From: Acidobacteriota bacterium
Lineage (GTDB): Bacteria; Acidobacteriota; Blastocatellia; Pyrinomonadales; Pyrinomonadaceae
NCBI GenBank assembly: GCA_019247865.1
Contig: JAFBAJ010000124.1
Coordinates: 1-7,413 of the forward strand
Direction of reading: 5' to 3'
DNA: 7,413 nt
This document shows, piece by piece, positions 1 to 6,196 of this stretch (positions within the stretch are counted from its first letter, which is position 1; each line of letters begins with the position of its first letter). Below the pieces are notes generated by a model. That model did no database searches. It worked only from the letters and a program-made list of their open reading frames with translations, and was not told the DNA's origin. Made by a program: the position numbers and the translations under genes.

Positions 1-3000
1 ATCGTCGGCGCAGAGTCCGCCGGCATCCGCGCGGGCTTGCAACGCTTTACCAAGATCATGTACGGCGCGTCCTACATTGACGGGCGACCCGATCCGGGCA
101 CGCGCATTGACCCGAACCACCCGGAGGTGCATAGCGGCAATCAGTTGTGGCCGAATCGCCCGCAGCCGTTTCGCAGCGAGCCGCGCGAGCTGGCGCTGAC
201 GGCGGACGGCGCGAAGCTCTACGTCTCTTTGCCTGGACGCGAAGGCTATCCCGATTGGCGCGTGGCGGTGATGGAGACGAGCACCCGGCGCGTACTGCGC
301 TGGGTCGACGTGCGCCCCCTGGGAGGGACGCGCGGCACGCGTCCCATCGGCCTGAAAGTCTCGCCGGACAACCTCACTATCTCGCCGCGACCGTATCTCG
401 TCGTGCTCAATCAGTACGGCAACTACGCCACTGTGATCGACACTGCGAGCGATGCCATCGTCGGAGAATTCGAGACCGGATTTTATGGCGAGAAGGTCGT
501 CTTTAATCGCGAAGGGACGCGGCTCTACATCACGGACCGTTTCAAAGACGAGGTGCACGCCTTTCGTATTACGCCGGGGCCGTTCTTCACGCCGATGGCG
601 GAGATTCCGACGGGCACGAGCGAACTCGAACGCACCAACCCGCGCGATCTGGACTTGAGCGCGGACGGCAAGCGGCTCTACGTCGCCAACACGCTCGGCC
701 ACACCATCGCCGTCATCAACATCGAGAACGACGCCAACACGCTCGTCAGGAACATGCCGGTCGGCGGGCTCGTGACGGATGTCAAGGTGGCCGGACGCTG
801 GGGCATCGTCAGCGGCCAGGAGACGGGCACGGTGCTCAACCAGCCGGAGACCGGACATGGGCTGCCGACGCGCAACGCGAGCGGCGTGGTAATCAGGAAC
901 AACGGCCAGCCGCTCGGCTACACGCCGGTCATGACCGACGCGACCAAAGCCACGACGTTCGACGACATAGGCTCTGAGCTGAACATCTTTGACACGACGA
1001 CGAATCTCTTTGTCTATCGCTACGTTGACGAAGGGCGCGACATCTCGCAGCTGGTCACGCCGGGACAATACGTCGATCTCGGCGACTACACCGCCGCGCA
1101 GAAAATCATCAAGGGCAGCGGCCCGGAGCAGATGGCTCTGCGCGGGAACCTGCTCTTCGTGACCTACGCCCATTCCGAAAAGGTGCAGGCGTTTCGCATC
1201 AACCAGAGCGTGAGCGACCCGTCGCAGATTCTGACCCCGCTCGGCATCGAGCTGACCGGAGGCATCACGCCGCAGGGCGTCGAAGCAGCGCCCGACGGCC
1301 GCACGATCTACGTCGCCAACTTTCAGACGGAAGACGTGTCGGTCCTGAGCGTGGACGGCAACGGCAACCTGCAAAGACAGGTTTACGTTCCGGTCGGCGT
1401 CACGCCTTCGACGCCCGATCCGACGACCGGCAACCACGGCCAGAACCTGTTTGCGACGGACGAAGAGGTCGGACTGCGCTGGTTCTTCTCGGCGGCCTAT
1501 TCGGACGACGGGCAAAAGTCCTGCGCCTTCTGCCACTTTGACGGGCGGCAGGACGGCTGCCAGTGGAACGTCGCGGCCAACGCCGTCGGCGGCGTCAAGG
1601 TCTGCCCGCAGAACAAAGATATTTCCGACAACTGGCCGGAGTGGTACGAAGGCTTGAACAACGACTTCATGGCTTACGCTTCGGCCTGCAACGGCGAAGT
1701 CCTGCTCGGCGAGCGCGCGCCGACGCCGCTCTTCCCGCAAGCGGACCCGGTCGCACGCTTCCACGCGCGCGAGGATTACGTCGAGCGTAAGACGGAGGAG
1801 GACTCAAACGCCATCGGGCGTTCGGACTTGAACGGCAAGGCGAAGAAGGTCGGCTATTACGATCTGGCCTACCTCCAAATCCTGTGGTCGCAGAACGAGA
1901 CGCGGCGGCTGCCGAACCCGCTCGACCAGTTCCCGGACGCGACTCAGTCCGCGAGCATTGCGCGCGGGAAAGAGATCTTCAGCCGGAGCGTCGCGGAGGG
2001 CGGAGCGGGCTGCGCGGAGTGTCACCACAACGGCAACGTCTACACGAACGGCGAGTTGGACGACACTTTCCAGGACTTCAACATACACGAGCCGGGCGTC
2101 ATCAGCGAGACGACGGTGGACGGCGAGGGGCCGTTCTTCCGCCCGGCCAACGACTACTTCTTTACGCGCTTTGCGCCGCCGCAGGACGTCGGCACGCCGC
2201 AGAATTTTTCGAGCCGCAACACCAAACACCTGCGCGCCTTCTGGGATTCCGTCCCGCGCTGGCTGCATCACGGCTTCGCGCACACGGTGCGTGAGATACT
2301 CCTGCCGCCGGATTCGCCGCTGCTGCGTCCGGGCGAGCGCGGCTTTAACTTCCGCACGGTACGCACAGACCAGCAGCGCGGCGCGAACAACCTGCCGACG
2401 GAAGTTCCGGTCACGGTCGCCAGCAGCCAGGGCACGCTCGCGGGTGACGGCATGGGGCCGATCATGGTCAGCCTCGACAGTCCGTCCGTCATCGAGAACG
2501 GCAGACCGCAGATCGACCGGCTGGGCACGAGCAATGTCGCTCCGCTCGTTACGGGCGGGCAGATCAACCCGCAGCTCGCGGCCAATCATATTCAGGTCAT
2601 CAAAGACACGCACGGCAGGACTTCACAGCTCTCGGCCGCGGACTTTGACGCCCTGACGCTCTACCTGAACTCTCTGGCCTCCGTGAGGCCGACGCCCACG
2701 CCGTCACCGACCGCGTCGCCGACTGCGTCGCCATCTCCGACGGCTTCGCCTTCTCCGACAGCGTCGCCCTCGCCCTCCGCTTCGCCATCACCGTCGCCGC
2801 GCTCATGCGGTGATTTCGATGGCAACGGGAGGTCGGATGTAGCTGTCTTTCGTCCCGGCAACGGCAACTGGTTTATCACGATGGGCGGCACGATGAAGGC
2901 GCAGCTCTGGGGACAGAGCGGAGATGCGCCGGTTCCCGGAGATTACGACGGCGACAGGATGACGGACATCGCCGTCTTCCGCCCGTCGAGCGGCGGTTGG

Positions 3001-3633
3001 TATGTCCTGAAGAGCTCGGACAACTCACTGCTCGCGCAGCAGTGGGGAGTCTCGACGGACAAGCCTGCGCCCGGAGACTTTGACGGTGACGGCAAGACGG
3101 ATGTCGCAGTCTTTCGTCCGGCGAGCGGCATGTGGTTCGTGCTGCAAAGCTCGACGGGAGCTCTGCGCGCACAGCAGTGGGGACAGAGCGGAGACCGCAC
3201 TGCGCAGGCGGACTATGACGGCGACGGCAAGACAGACCTCGCCATCTTCCGCCCCGCGAACGGCACCTGGTACATCCTGCAAAGCTCGGATGGAAGCCTC
3301 AGAGCGCAAGCTCTGGGTGTGAGCACGGACCGGATCGTGCCCGGAGATTTCGACGGCGACAGGCGTGCCGACCCGGCCGTCTTTCGTCCCGCGAACGGCA
3401 CCTGGTATGTCCTGCAAAGCTCGAACAGCGCGGTCGCCGCGATGCAGTTCGGCGCTGGCGGCGACTCGCCGCAGCCGGGCGATTACGACGGCGACGGACG
3501 CACAGACTTTGCGGTCTTCCGTCCCGCGAACGGCTACTGGTACATACAGCAAAGCTCCACCAACACGTTCACAGCGCAACCGTGGGGCGCAGCCGGAGAC
3601 ATGCCCGCGGTGACGCCGTACGTCATTGAATAA
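1..3633 (+). CDS. Exported beta-propeller / di-haem cytochrome / FG-GAP-repeat fusion protein (5' end missing)
   Basis: The frame is open to the left edge, so the true start and any signal peptide lie outside; a TTG at 37 is only the first possible start in view. Residues below count from that TTG. About residues 50-430 carry YVTN-type propeller strands (ADGKRLYVAN near 210-218, PDGRTIYVAN at 419-428). Two haem-binding CXXCH motifs follow: CAFCH at 496-500 and CAECH at 659-663. The segment after the second haem ends in HGRTSQLSAADFDALTLYL, the usual close of di-haem peroxidase-like (CCP/MauG) modules. Then come a Thr/Ser/Pro linker (885-921) and six repeats of about 45 residues (926-1198) with Asp-rich DxDGDG loops typical of FG-GAP/VCBS calcium-binding blades. 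Inference: a large periplasmic or surface redox protein; substrate unknown. The family's haem-mediated oxidation chemistry is not proved here. Transcription probably stops at the inverted repeat just downstream. Confidence 0.85.
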   Translation: MVGAESAGIRAGLQRFTKIMYGASYIDGRPDPGTRIDPNHPEVHSGNQLWPNRPQPFRSEPRELALTADGAKLYVSLPGREGYPDWRVAVMETSTRRVLRWVDVRPLGGTRGTRPIGLKVSPDNLTISPRPYLVVLNQYGNYATVIDTASDAIVGEFETGFYGEKVVFNREGTRLYITDRFKDEVHAFRITPGPFFTPMAEIPTGTSELERTNPRDLDLSADGKRLYVANTLGHTIAVINIENDANTLVRNMPVGGLVTDVKVAGRWGIVSGQETGTVLNQPETGHGLPTRNASGVVIRNNGQPLGYTPVMTDATKATTFDDIGSELNIFDTTTNLFVYRYVDEGRDISQLVTPGQYVDLGDYTAAQKIIKGSGPEQMALRGNLLFVTYAHSEKVQAFRINQSVSDPSQILTPLGIELTGGITPQGVEAAPDGRTIYVANFQTEDVSVLSVDGNGNLQRQVYVPVGVTPSTPDPTTGNHGQNLFATDEEVGLRWFFSAAYSDDGQKSCAFCHFDGRQDGCQWNVAANAVGGVKVCPQNKDISDNWPEWYEGLNNDFMAYASACNGEVLLGERAPTPLFPQADPVARFHAREDYVERKTEEDSNAIGRSDLNGKAKKVGYYDLAYLQILWSQNETRRLPNPLDQFPDATQSASIARGKEIFSRSVAEGGAGCAECHHNGNVYTNGELDDTFQDFNIHEPGVISETTVDGEGPFFRPANDYFFTRFAPPQDVGTPQNFSSRNTKHLRAFWDSVPRWLHHGFAHTVREILLPPDSPLLRPGERGFNFRTVRTDQQRGANNLPTEVPVTVASSQGTLAGDGMGPIMVSLDSPSVIENGRPQIDRLGTSNVAPLVTGGQINPQLAANHIQVIKDTHGRTSQLSAADFDALTLYLNSLASVRPTPTPSPTASPTASPSPTASPSPTASPSPSASPSPSPRSCGDFDGNGRSDVAVFRPGNGNWFITMGGTMKAQLWGQSGDAPVPGDYDGDRMTDIAVFRPSSGGWYVLKSSDNSLLAQQWGVSTDKPAPGDFDGDGKTDVAVFRPASGMWFVLQSSTGALRAQQWGQSGDRTAQADYDGDGKTDLAIFRPANGTWYILQSSDGSLRAQALGVSTDRIVPGDFDGDRRADPAVFRPANGTWYVLQSSNSAVAAMQFGAGGDSPQPGDYDGDGRTDFAVFRPANGYWYIQQSSTNTFTAQPWGAAGDMPAVTPYVIE
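2689..2799 (+). repeat. Low-complexity Thr/Ser/Pro linker coding repeat
   Basis: This encodes residues 885-921 of the large fusion protein, an imperfect run of SPTA and SPSP units (for example SPTASPSPTASPSPTA). It separates the haem module from the FG-GAP-like repeats. Such Pro/Ser/Thr linkers are flexible spacers in exported proteins. The codons vary (TCG, TCA, TCT, TCC for Ser), so the repeat is kept at protein level rather than being a fresh DNA expansion. Confidence 0.85.
2812..3633 (+). repeat. Six tandem FG-GAP-like repeats of about 135 bp
   Basis: Repeat units start at 2812, 2941, 3076, 3211, 3346 and 3481. Units two to five are exactly 45 codons, the first is 43, and the last runs 50 codons to the stop. 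The consensus is D(F/Y)DGDGxxDxAVFRPxxGxWYxLQSS, then WGxxxDxxxPG. The Asp-rich loop at each unit start is the expected calcium-binding site of the FG-GAP/VCBS family. Units alternate DFDG and DYDG without exception, and WGQSGD or xGVSTD alternates through the first four, pointing to a two-unit ancestor. Confidence 0.85.
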
Positions 3634-3639
3634 AAGAGG

Positions 3640-3741
3640 GTCTTAGGGCTTAGGACTTTGGTCTTTGATGTCTGGCTCAACTTGAATCGTAAAGCTCAAG
3701 GTTGAGTCGCGTACAAAGACCTCAGACCAAAGTCCTAAGAC
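3640..3741. terminator. Inverted array of degenerate heptamers; probable bidirectional terminator
   Basis: This fills most of the 112-bp gap between convergent genes. The left arm is four contiguous 7-mers of form GNCTTWG starting at 3640, 3647, 3654 and 3661. The right arm is four 7-mers starting at 3714, 3721, 3728 and 3735 that are mostly complementary. The outermost pair (GTCTTAG with CTAAGAC) and innermost pair (GTCTTTG with CAAAGAC) match perfectly. Between the arms, CTCAACTTGA (3676-3685) and TCAAGGTTGAG (3696-3706) form an inner stem. A T run follows the fold on both strands (TTTT at 3744-3747 on plus, TCTTTTATT on minus), as expected of a terminator serving both genes. It may also be a copy of a dispersed genomic repeat. 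Confidence 0.7.
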
Positions 3742-3745
3742 CCTT

Positions 3746-4126
3746 TTAATGATCGTCCCGGTTGTCGTCTTCGCGGCGTGCGTCGCGTTCGGCCATGCGG
3801 GCGTCGAAGCGTTGCTGCTGTTCCGGGTCGAGCAGGGCGCGGATGCGTGTGCGCGCGCTCTGGCGGATAGCGTCGTAGCGCGGGCGGACTTCTGTGCGGA
3901 GCGAGCGGTAATCGTTGCGCGTCTGGTCGACGATGGCGCGAATCTGCGTCGACTGCTGCTCGTTCAGGTTAAGGTCGCGCTTCATGCGCTCAAAGCCGTC
4001 GGCTTTGCCGCCTCTGCCGCGCAGGCGATAGACGCTGTCGAGCGACGCGCCCGTCACGCAGCCGAGCGCGAAGACGCCCACGATCACGAGCCAGATCTTG
4101 AGGCGTGTCTTTCCGGGCGCGCTCAT
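3746..4126 (-). CDS. Membrane-anchored Spy/CpxP- or metal-resistance-like periplasmic protein
   Basis: A protein of 126 residues. A short basic N-terminus is followed by one hydrophobic segment (about 11-28); the rest is predicted periplasmic and almost wholly helical and charged. LNLNEQQ (52-58) and LLDPEQQQRF (98-107) sit where Spy/CpxP and metal-resistance (CnrX/ZraP-like) proteins carry LTxxQ-type motifs. The tail is acidic (REDDNRDDH). The only periplasmic His is the last residue and the single Cys (23) lies in the membrane segment, so a CnrX-like metal site is not evident. LGC at 21-23 is a poor lipobox. The ATG overlaps the upstream stop (ATGA), with GGAGAGG about 8 nt before it, so the two are translationally coupled. 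Inference: sensor or partner of the anti-sigma-like protein. The alternative is a plain envelope chaperone. Confidence 0.8.
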   Translation of the reverse strand: MSAPGKTRLKIWLVIVGVFALGCVTGASLDSVYRLRGRGGKADGFERMKRDLNLNEQQSTQIRAIVDQTRNDYRSLRTEVRPRYDAIRQSARTRIRALLDPEQQQRFDARMAERDARREDDNRDDH

Positions 4127-4545
4127 TTCGCAGCCTCTCCGTCATAGATGGTCGCCAGGACCTCGTCGCTCGAAAGCGCCTGATTGTCCGTGAAGACCGT
4201 GCGCTCAATGCCGCTGTCGGGCGAGTTGAGAATAGCTTCCGAGACGTAGCCGCTGTTCGCCAGCCGCTGCGTCGCGGACGACCAGAAGAGCGCCAGCGCG
4301 AAGACCGCGACCAGCGCCAGCGCCGGCACAGCTCGCCAGAAAACCTTCAGCATTGCCAGACGGCTCTCGCCCTCTTCACGCCGCGTGCGCTCGGCATTGA
4401 TCCGCGCACGCAGGCGCGCGTACAGGAAGGGCGCGGCGGCGACCGACTCGGCTTCCGTCTCCGGCATCGCCGTGGCGCGCACGATCTCACTTCCCAGCCG
4501 GTCAAGCCGCTCGTCCGTGGCGCGAACTCTCTTTTTACCGACCAT
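4123..4545 (-). CDS. Single-pass membrane protein in the anti-sigma position
   Basis: A protein of 140 residues from the ATG at 4545. A GTG nine bases upstream is in frame, but it lies inside the AGGTGA ribosome-binding site that serves this ATG, so the ATG is preferred. Residues 1-71 are charged and predicted cytoplasmic, with an amphipathic stretch at 39-56 (PFLYARLRARINAER). Residues 72-88 form one membrane helix, and 52 residues follow on the far side. It directly follows the ECF sigma gene and overlaps the next gene by 4 bp. That position and topology suggest an anti-sigma factor, but there is no zinc-finger HxxxCxxC motif and no Cys at all, and I recognise no family. It would be transcribed from the TGTAACC/CGTCT element at 4597-4624. 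Function is inferred from context only. Confidence 0.8.
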   Translation of the reverse strand: MVGKKRVRATDERLDRLGSEIVRATAMPETEAESVAAAPFLYARLRARINAERTRREEGESRLAMLKVFWRAVPALALVAVFALALFWSSATQRLANSGYVSEAILNSPDSGIERTVFTDNQALSSDEVLATIYDGEAAK

Positions 4546-4596
4546 TAGCTTCACCTACTCTCTCAATGGCCGCTATAAAACAGCCTACATTGCTGA

Positions 4597-4624
4597 AGAC
4601 GTGCCGCCGTCGCCAGCGGTTACA
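4597..4624 (-). promoter_or_regulatory. ECF-type promoter, copy A (upstream of the anti-sigma-like gene)
   Basis: On the minus strand TGTAACC (4624-4618) and CGTCT (4601-4597) are separated by exactly 16 bases. The -35 contains the TAA stop codon of the sigma gene. The -10 lies 51 bases before the ATG at 4545, giving a leader of roughly 45 nt. The AAC core and CGTC core fit the general form of ECF sigma promoters. The same 12 bases at the same spacing occur at two other gene starts in this window. Confidence 0.75.
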
Positions 4625-5246
4625 GGAATCTGTTGAGCACGCGGCGCAGGGCCGCGCGCGCGCGATGTGCGCGCACCTTGACCTTCGAGACGGACCAGCG
4701 CGTCGCCTGTGCGATCTCCGCCACGGACATCCCTTCGGCTTCGAGCATGACCAGCACCAGGCGGTCTTCCGGGCTCAGGCGCGCGAGCAGCTTGTCGGCC
4801 AGATCGCGCGTGATGGCCGCGGACTCTATATCTCGCTGCCGCGTGTCGGCCAGCAGTTGCTCCGCGAGCCACGCGCTCTCCTCCTCCGAGACCTCGCTCA
4901 GAGAGCCTTCGGGACGCCGCTTCAGGCGGCGCAGCTCATCGTAACAGGTATTGAAGGCGATGCGCGCGATCCAGGAAGCGAACGAGTTCTCCTGCTGGTT
5001 GGCGAAATCGTTGAGCGCGAAGTAGGCTTTGGTAAAGCTCTCCTGCACGATCTCTTCGACCTGTTCGCGCTGACGGAAGAAGCGTCCGGCGAGGAGCGCG
5101 ACGCGACGCTTGTGACGATTGAACAGCTCTTCAAACGCAGCCTCCTCGCCCTCACGCGTGCGCGTCACAAGCTCCATCTCGGACGGCTCTGGCGCCGCCG
5201 CCGGCGCTTCGGCCTGCATCGTCCCGGGTTCGGAGTTATCTGCCAT
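4620..5246 (-). CDS. ECF-type RNA polymerase sigma factor (sigma-70 family)
   Basis: A protein of 208 residues from the ATG at 5246. An Ala/Pro/Glu-rich leader (1-24) precedes region 2 (about 36-111: AFEELFNRHKRRV, then EEIVQESFTKAYFAL, then FASWIARIAFNTCYDELRR), which contacts the -10 and core polymerase. Region 4 (about 153-205) holds the helix-turn-helix MSVAEIAQATRWSVSKVKVR that reads the -35. Regions 1 and 3 are absent, as in ECF factors. A TTG three codons upstream is in frame but less likely. No Shine-Dalgarno sequence is visible before the ATG. The gene starts only 41 bases after a strong terminator. A four-codon reading frame (ATG at 5260) ends in TGA overlapping the ATG. The gene is followed by a membrane protein and a periplasmic protein, the usual layout of an envelope-signalling sigma factor. 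Confidence 0.95.
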   Translation of the reverse strand: MADNSEPGTMQAEAPAAAPEPSEMELVTRTREGEEAAFEELFNRHKRRVALLAGRFFRQREQVEEIVQESFTKAYFALNDFANQQENSFASWIARIAFNTCYDELRRLKRRPEGSLSEVSEEESAWLAEQLLADTRQRDIESAAITRDLADKLLARLSPEDRLVLVMLEAEGMSVAEIAQATRWSVSKVKVRAHRARAALRRVLNRFL

Positions 5247-5280
5247 CACACACAATACATTGATCGACTCAGGCCGGAGC

Positions 5281-5320
5281 CAAAGAAAAGCGGCAGCCCT
5301 TGCCTGGAGAGCTGCCGCTT
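5281..5320 (-). terminator. Intrinsic terminator after the glycine-zipper gene
   Basis: A perfect 10-bp stem, AAGCGGCAGC (minus strand, 5320-5311) with GCTGCCGCTT (5297-5288), closes a 13-nt loop. On the minus strand it runs into TTTTCTTTG. The plus side lacks a T run, so it acts on minus-strand transcription. It sits 26 bases past the stop of the glycine-zipper gene and ends 41 bases before the sigma ATG. The sigma gene must therefore have its own promoter in a very small space or be expressed by read-through. Confidence 0.88.
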
Positions 5321-5346
5321 ATCTTAACCGACATTTAGTGTCTGGC

Positions 5347-5742
5347 TTAATAGCGTCTGCGGTTGTTCCGGTTACGCAGCTTATAGGTGTAGAGCGCCGA
5401 GCCGCCCGCGCCGAGGAGCGCGCCGATGGCCGCTCCCTTGCGTCCGCCGGCGAGGCCGCCGATCAACGCTCCGCCGCCAGTGCCCGCCGCGACCGTCAGC
5501 TTGTCGCGGTGCTTCTCCCAGAACGAACGGTTGTCGTAGTAACGCCCGCGCCGTCCATTGGTGTCGTACCTTCTGTCATAGCGCCTGTTCTGTCCGTATT
5601 GTCCGTATTGTCCATACTGACCATACTGACGAGACTGAGCGGCACGGTCGCCGTAGCGACTGCGCCGCGTTTGTGCCGTCGTCGGCAGCGCGGCTCCAGC
5701 GAGCAGCACCAGGCACATCATGACTCCGATGATTCTCTTCAT
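5347..5742 (-). CDS. Secreted QYG-repeat, glycine-zipper protein
   Basis: A protein of 131 residues from the ATG at 5742; the frame extends further upstream only through a non-ATG start that would bury the signal peptide. Residues 1-24 form a signal peptide (basic MKRII, hydrophobic core, cleavage near TTAQ). Residues 25-75 are Arg/Tyr/Gln-rich, with QYGQYGQYGQYGQ (39-51) and RRYDRRYD (53-60). FWEKHRDKLT leads into a glycine-zipper stretch (about 86-118) rich in GxxxG spacing (GGALIGGLAGG, GAAIGALLGAGG), which may insert in or pack against a membrane. The end is basic (RNRNNRRRY). The start lies 38 bases after the previous gene, with AAAGGGG and AGAG upstream, so the two are probably co-transcribed. 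The precise role is unknown; glycine-zipper proteins are typical of the outer envelope. Confidence 0.8.
   Translation of the reverse strand: MKRIIGVMMCLVLLAGAALPTTAQTRRSRYGDRAAQSRQYGQYGQYGQYGQNRRYDRRYDTNGRRGRYYDNRSFWEKHRDKLTVAAGTGGGALIGGLAGGRKGAAIGALLGAGGSALYTYKLRNRNNRRRY
5590..5628 (-). repeat. Tandem 9-bp repeat encoding Gln-Tyr-Gly
   Basis: Four CAR-TAY-GGN units plus a closing Gln codon encode residues 39-51 of the glycine-zipper protein. The units are nearly identical in DNA (plus strand TGTCCGTAT and TGTCCATAC forms), so copy number could change by slippage without breaking the frame. Confidence 0.85.
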
Positions 5743-5780
5743 CTCTGTTAAAACCCCTTTCTCTCTCTCTGCGCTGTTTC

Positions 5781-6092
5781 TCAACGATAGATTCGTCTGC
5801 CGTTCGGCAGGATAGTGACGAGTCTGCCATTGGGCAGGCGATAAGTGCGCGCGCCGTAGCGACGGCGTTCATTCTGCCTGCGCCAGTCCTGATTGTCCCA
5901 ACGATCATCGCGCCGGTCGTAACGACGATTGTCATAACGCCTGTCATAGCGTCGAGTGTCGCGCCGCTGCGTCGTCTCGTAAACGATCCGGCCATTCGGC
6001 AGCCGGCGTTTGACGACCTGCGCCGAGCCCGTGACCGACAGTCCCAGGATGAGCGCGGACATCGCCAACAAGATGCTGAGTTTGCTTTTCAT
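5781..6092 (-). CDS. Small secreted Arg-rich protein with three LPNGR motifs
   Basis: A protein of 103 residues. The ATG at 6092 is chosen over one at 6119 because GGAGG lies 8 bases before it and the signal peptide then starts at once (MKSKLSILLAMSALILGLS, cleavage near GSA-Q at 24). The mature part begins VVKRRLPNGRIVYET. It then has a Tyr/Asp/Arg tract of RRYD units (47-66) and ends with two further LPNGR motifs (86-90 and 95-99). It has no Cys and a very high Arg content. I recognise no enzyme family. The repeated LPNGR-hydrophobic unit looks like a short beta-turn repeat. It shares the RRYDRRYD tract with the gene that follows, suggesting a common role in the periplasm or at the surface. 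Confidence 0.78.
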   Translation of the reverse strand: MKSKLSILLAMSALILGLSVTGSAQVVKRRLPNGRIVYETTQRRDTRRYDRRYDNRRYDRRDDRWDNQDWRRQNERRRYGARTYRLPNGRLVTILPNGRRIYR

Positions 6093-6143
6093 GTCCAGTC
6101 CTCCACTCTGAAATTCCATCGGGGAGAGACTTCAAGTTGATGC

Positions 6144-6180
6144 GGGCTCAGGCGCTCTGAATTTCAGAACGCCTGAGCCC
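6144..6180. terminator. 37-nt near-perfect palindrome after the Spy-like gene
   Basis: The 11-base arms GGGCTCAGGCG (6144-6154) and CGCCTGAGCCC (6170-6180) pair perfectly. Inside them, after one C/A mismatch, TCTGAATTTCAGA (6156-6168) is itself palindromic around one central base. It begins 16 bases past the stop of the Spy-like gene. Neither strand has a T run after it, so it is a weak intrinsic terminator at best. It may instead protect the 3' end of the message or be a dispersed palindromic repeat. Confidence 0.6.
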
Positions 6181-6196
6181 GGTGTCTGTCGAACGC

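Noticed and set aside
37..39. TTG as the start of the large fusion gene
   Set aside because: The frame stays open to base 1, there is no ribosome-binding site or signal peptide, and the propeller is already under way, so the gene begins outside the window.
1804..2613. Long open frame of 269 codons on the minus strand inside the cytochrome region
   Set aside because: It is antisense to a clearly conserved CXXCH domain, its product is Arg/Ala/Val-rich without motifs, and such frames are common opposite GC-rich genes.
2689..2799. Possible CRISPR or tandem DNA repeat at the Pro/Ser linker
   Set aside because: The repetition is in the protein code with varied codons and no constant spacers; it is a low-complexity linker.
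4566..5327. Plus-strand frame of 253 codons
   Set aside because: It lies antisense to the ECF sigma gene, whose regions 2 and 4 are unmistakable. It has no family features of its own and crosses the terminator.
5345..5375. GTAACC on the minus strand within the glycine-zipper gene, resembling the -35 element
   Set aside because: There is no CGTCT at 16-base spacing and it encodes part of the conserved C-terminal Arg/Asn tail; it is taken as chance.
5119..5751. Plus-strand frame of 210 codons
   Set aside because: It is antisense to the sigma 5' end, the terminator and the glycine-zipper gene; the Leu/Ser-Val-Leu-Ser run is the mirror of the QYG repeat.
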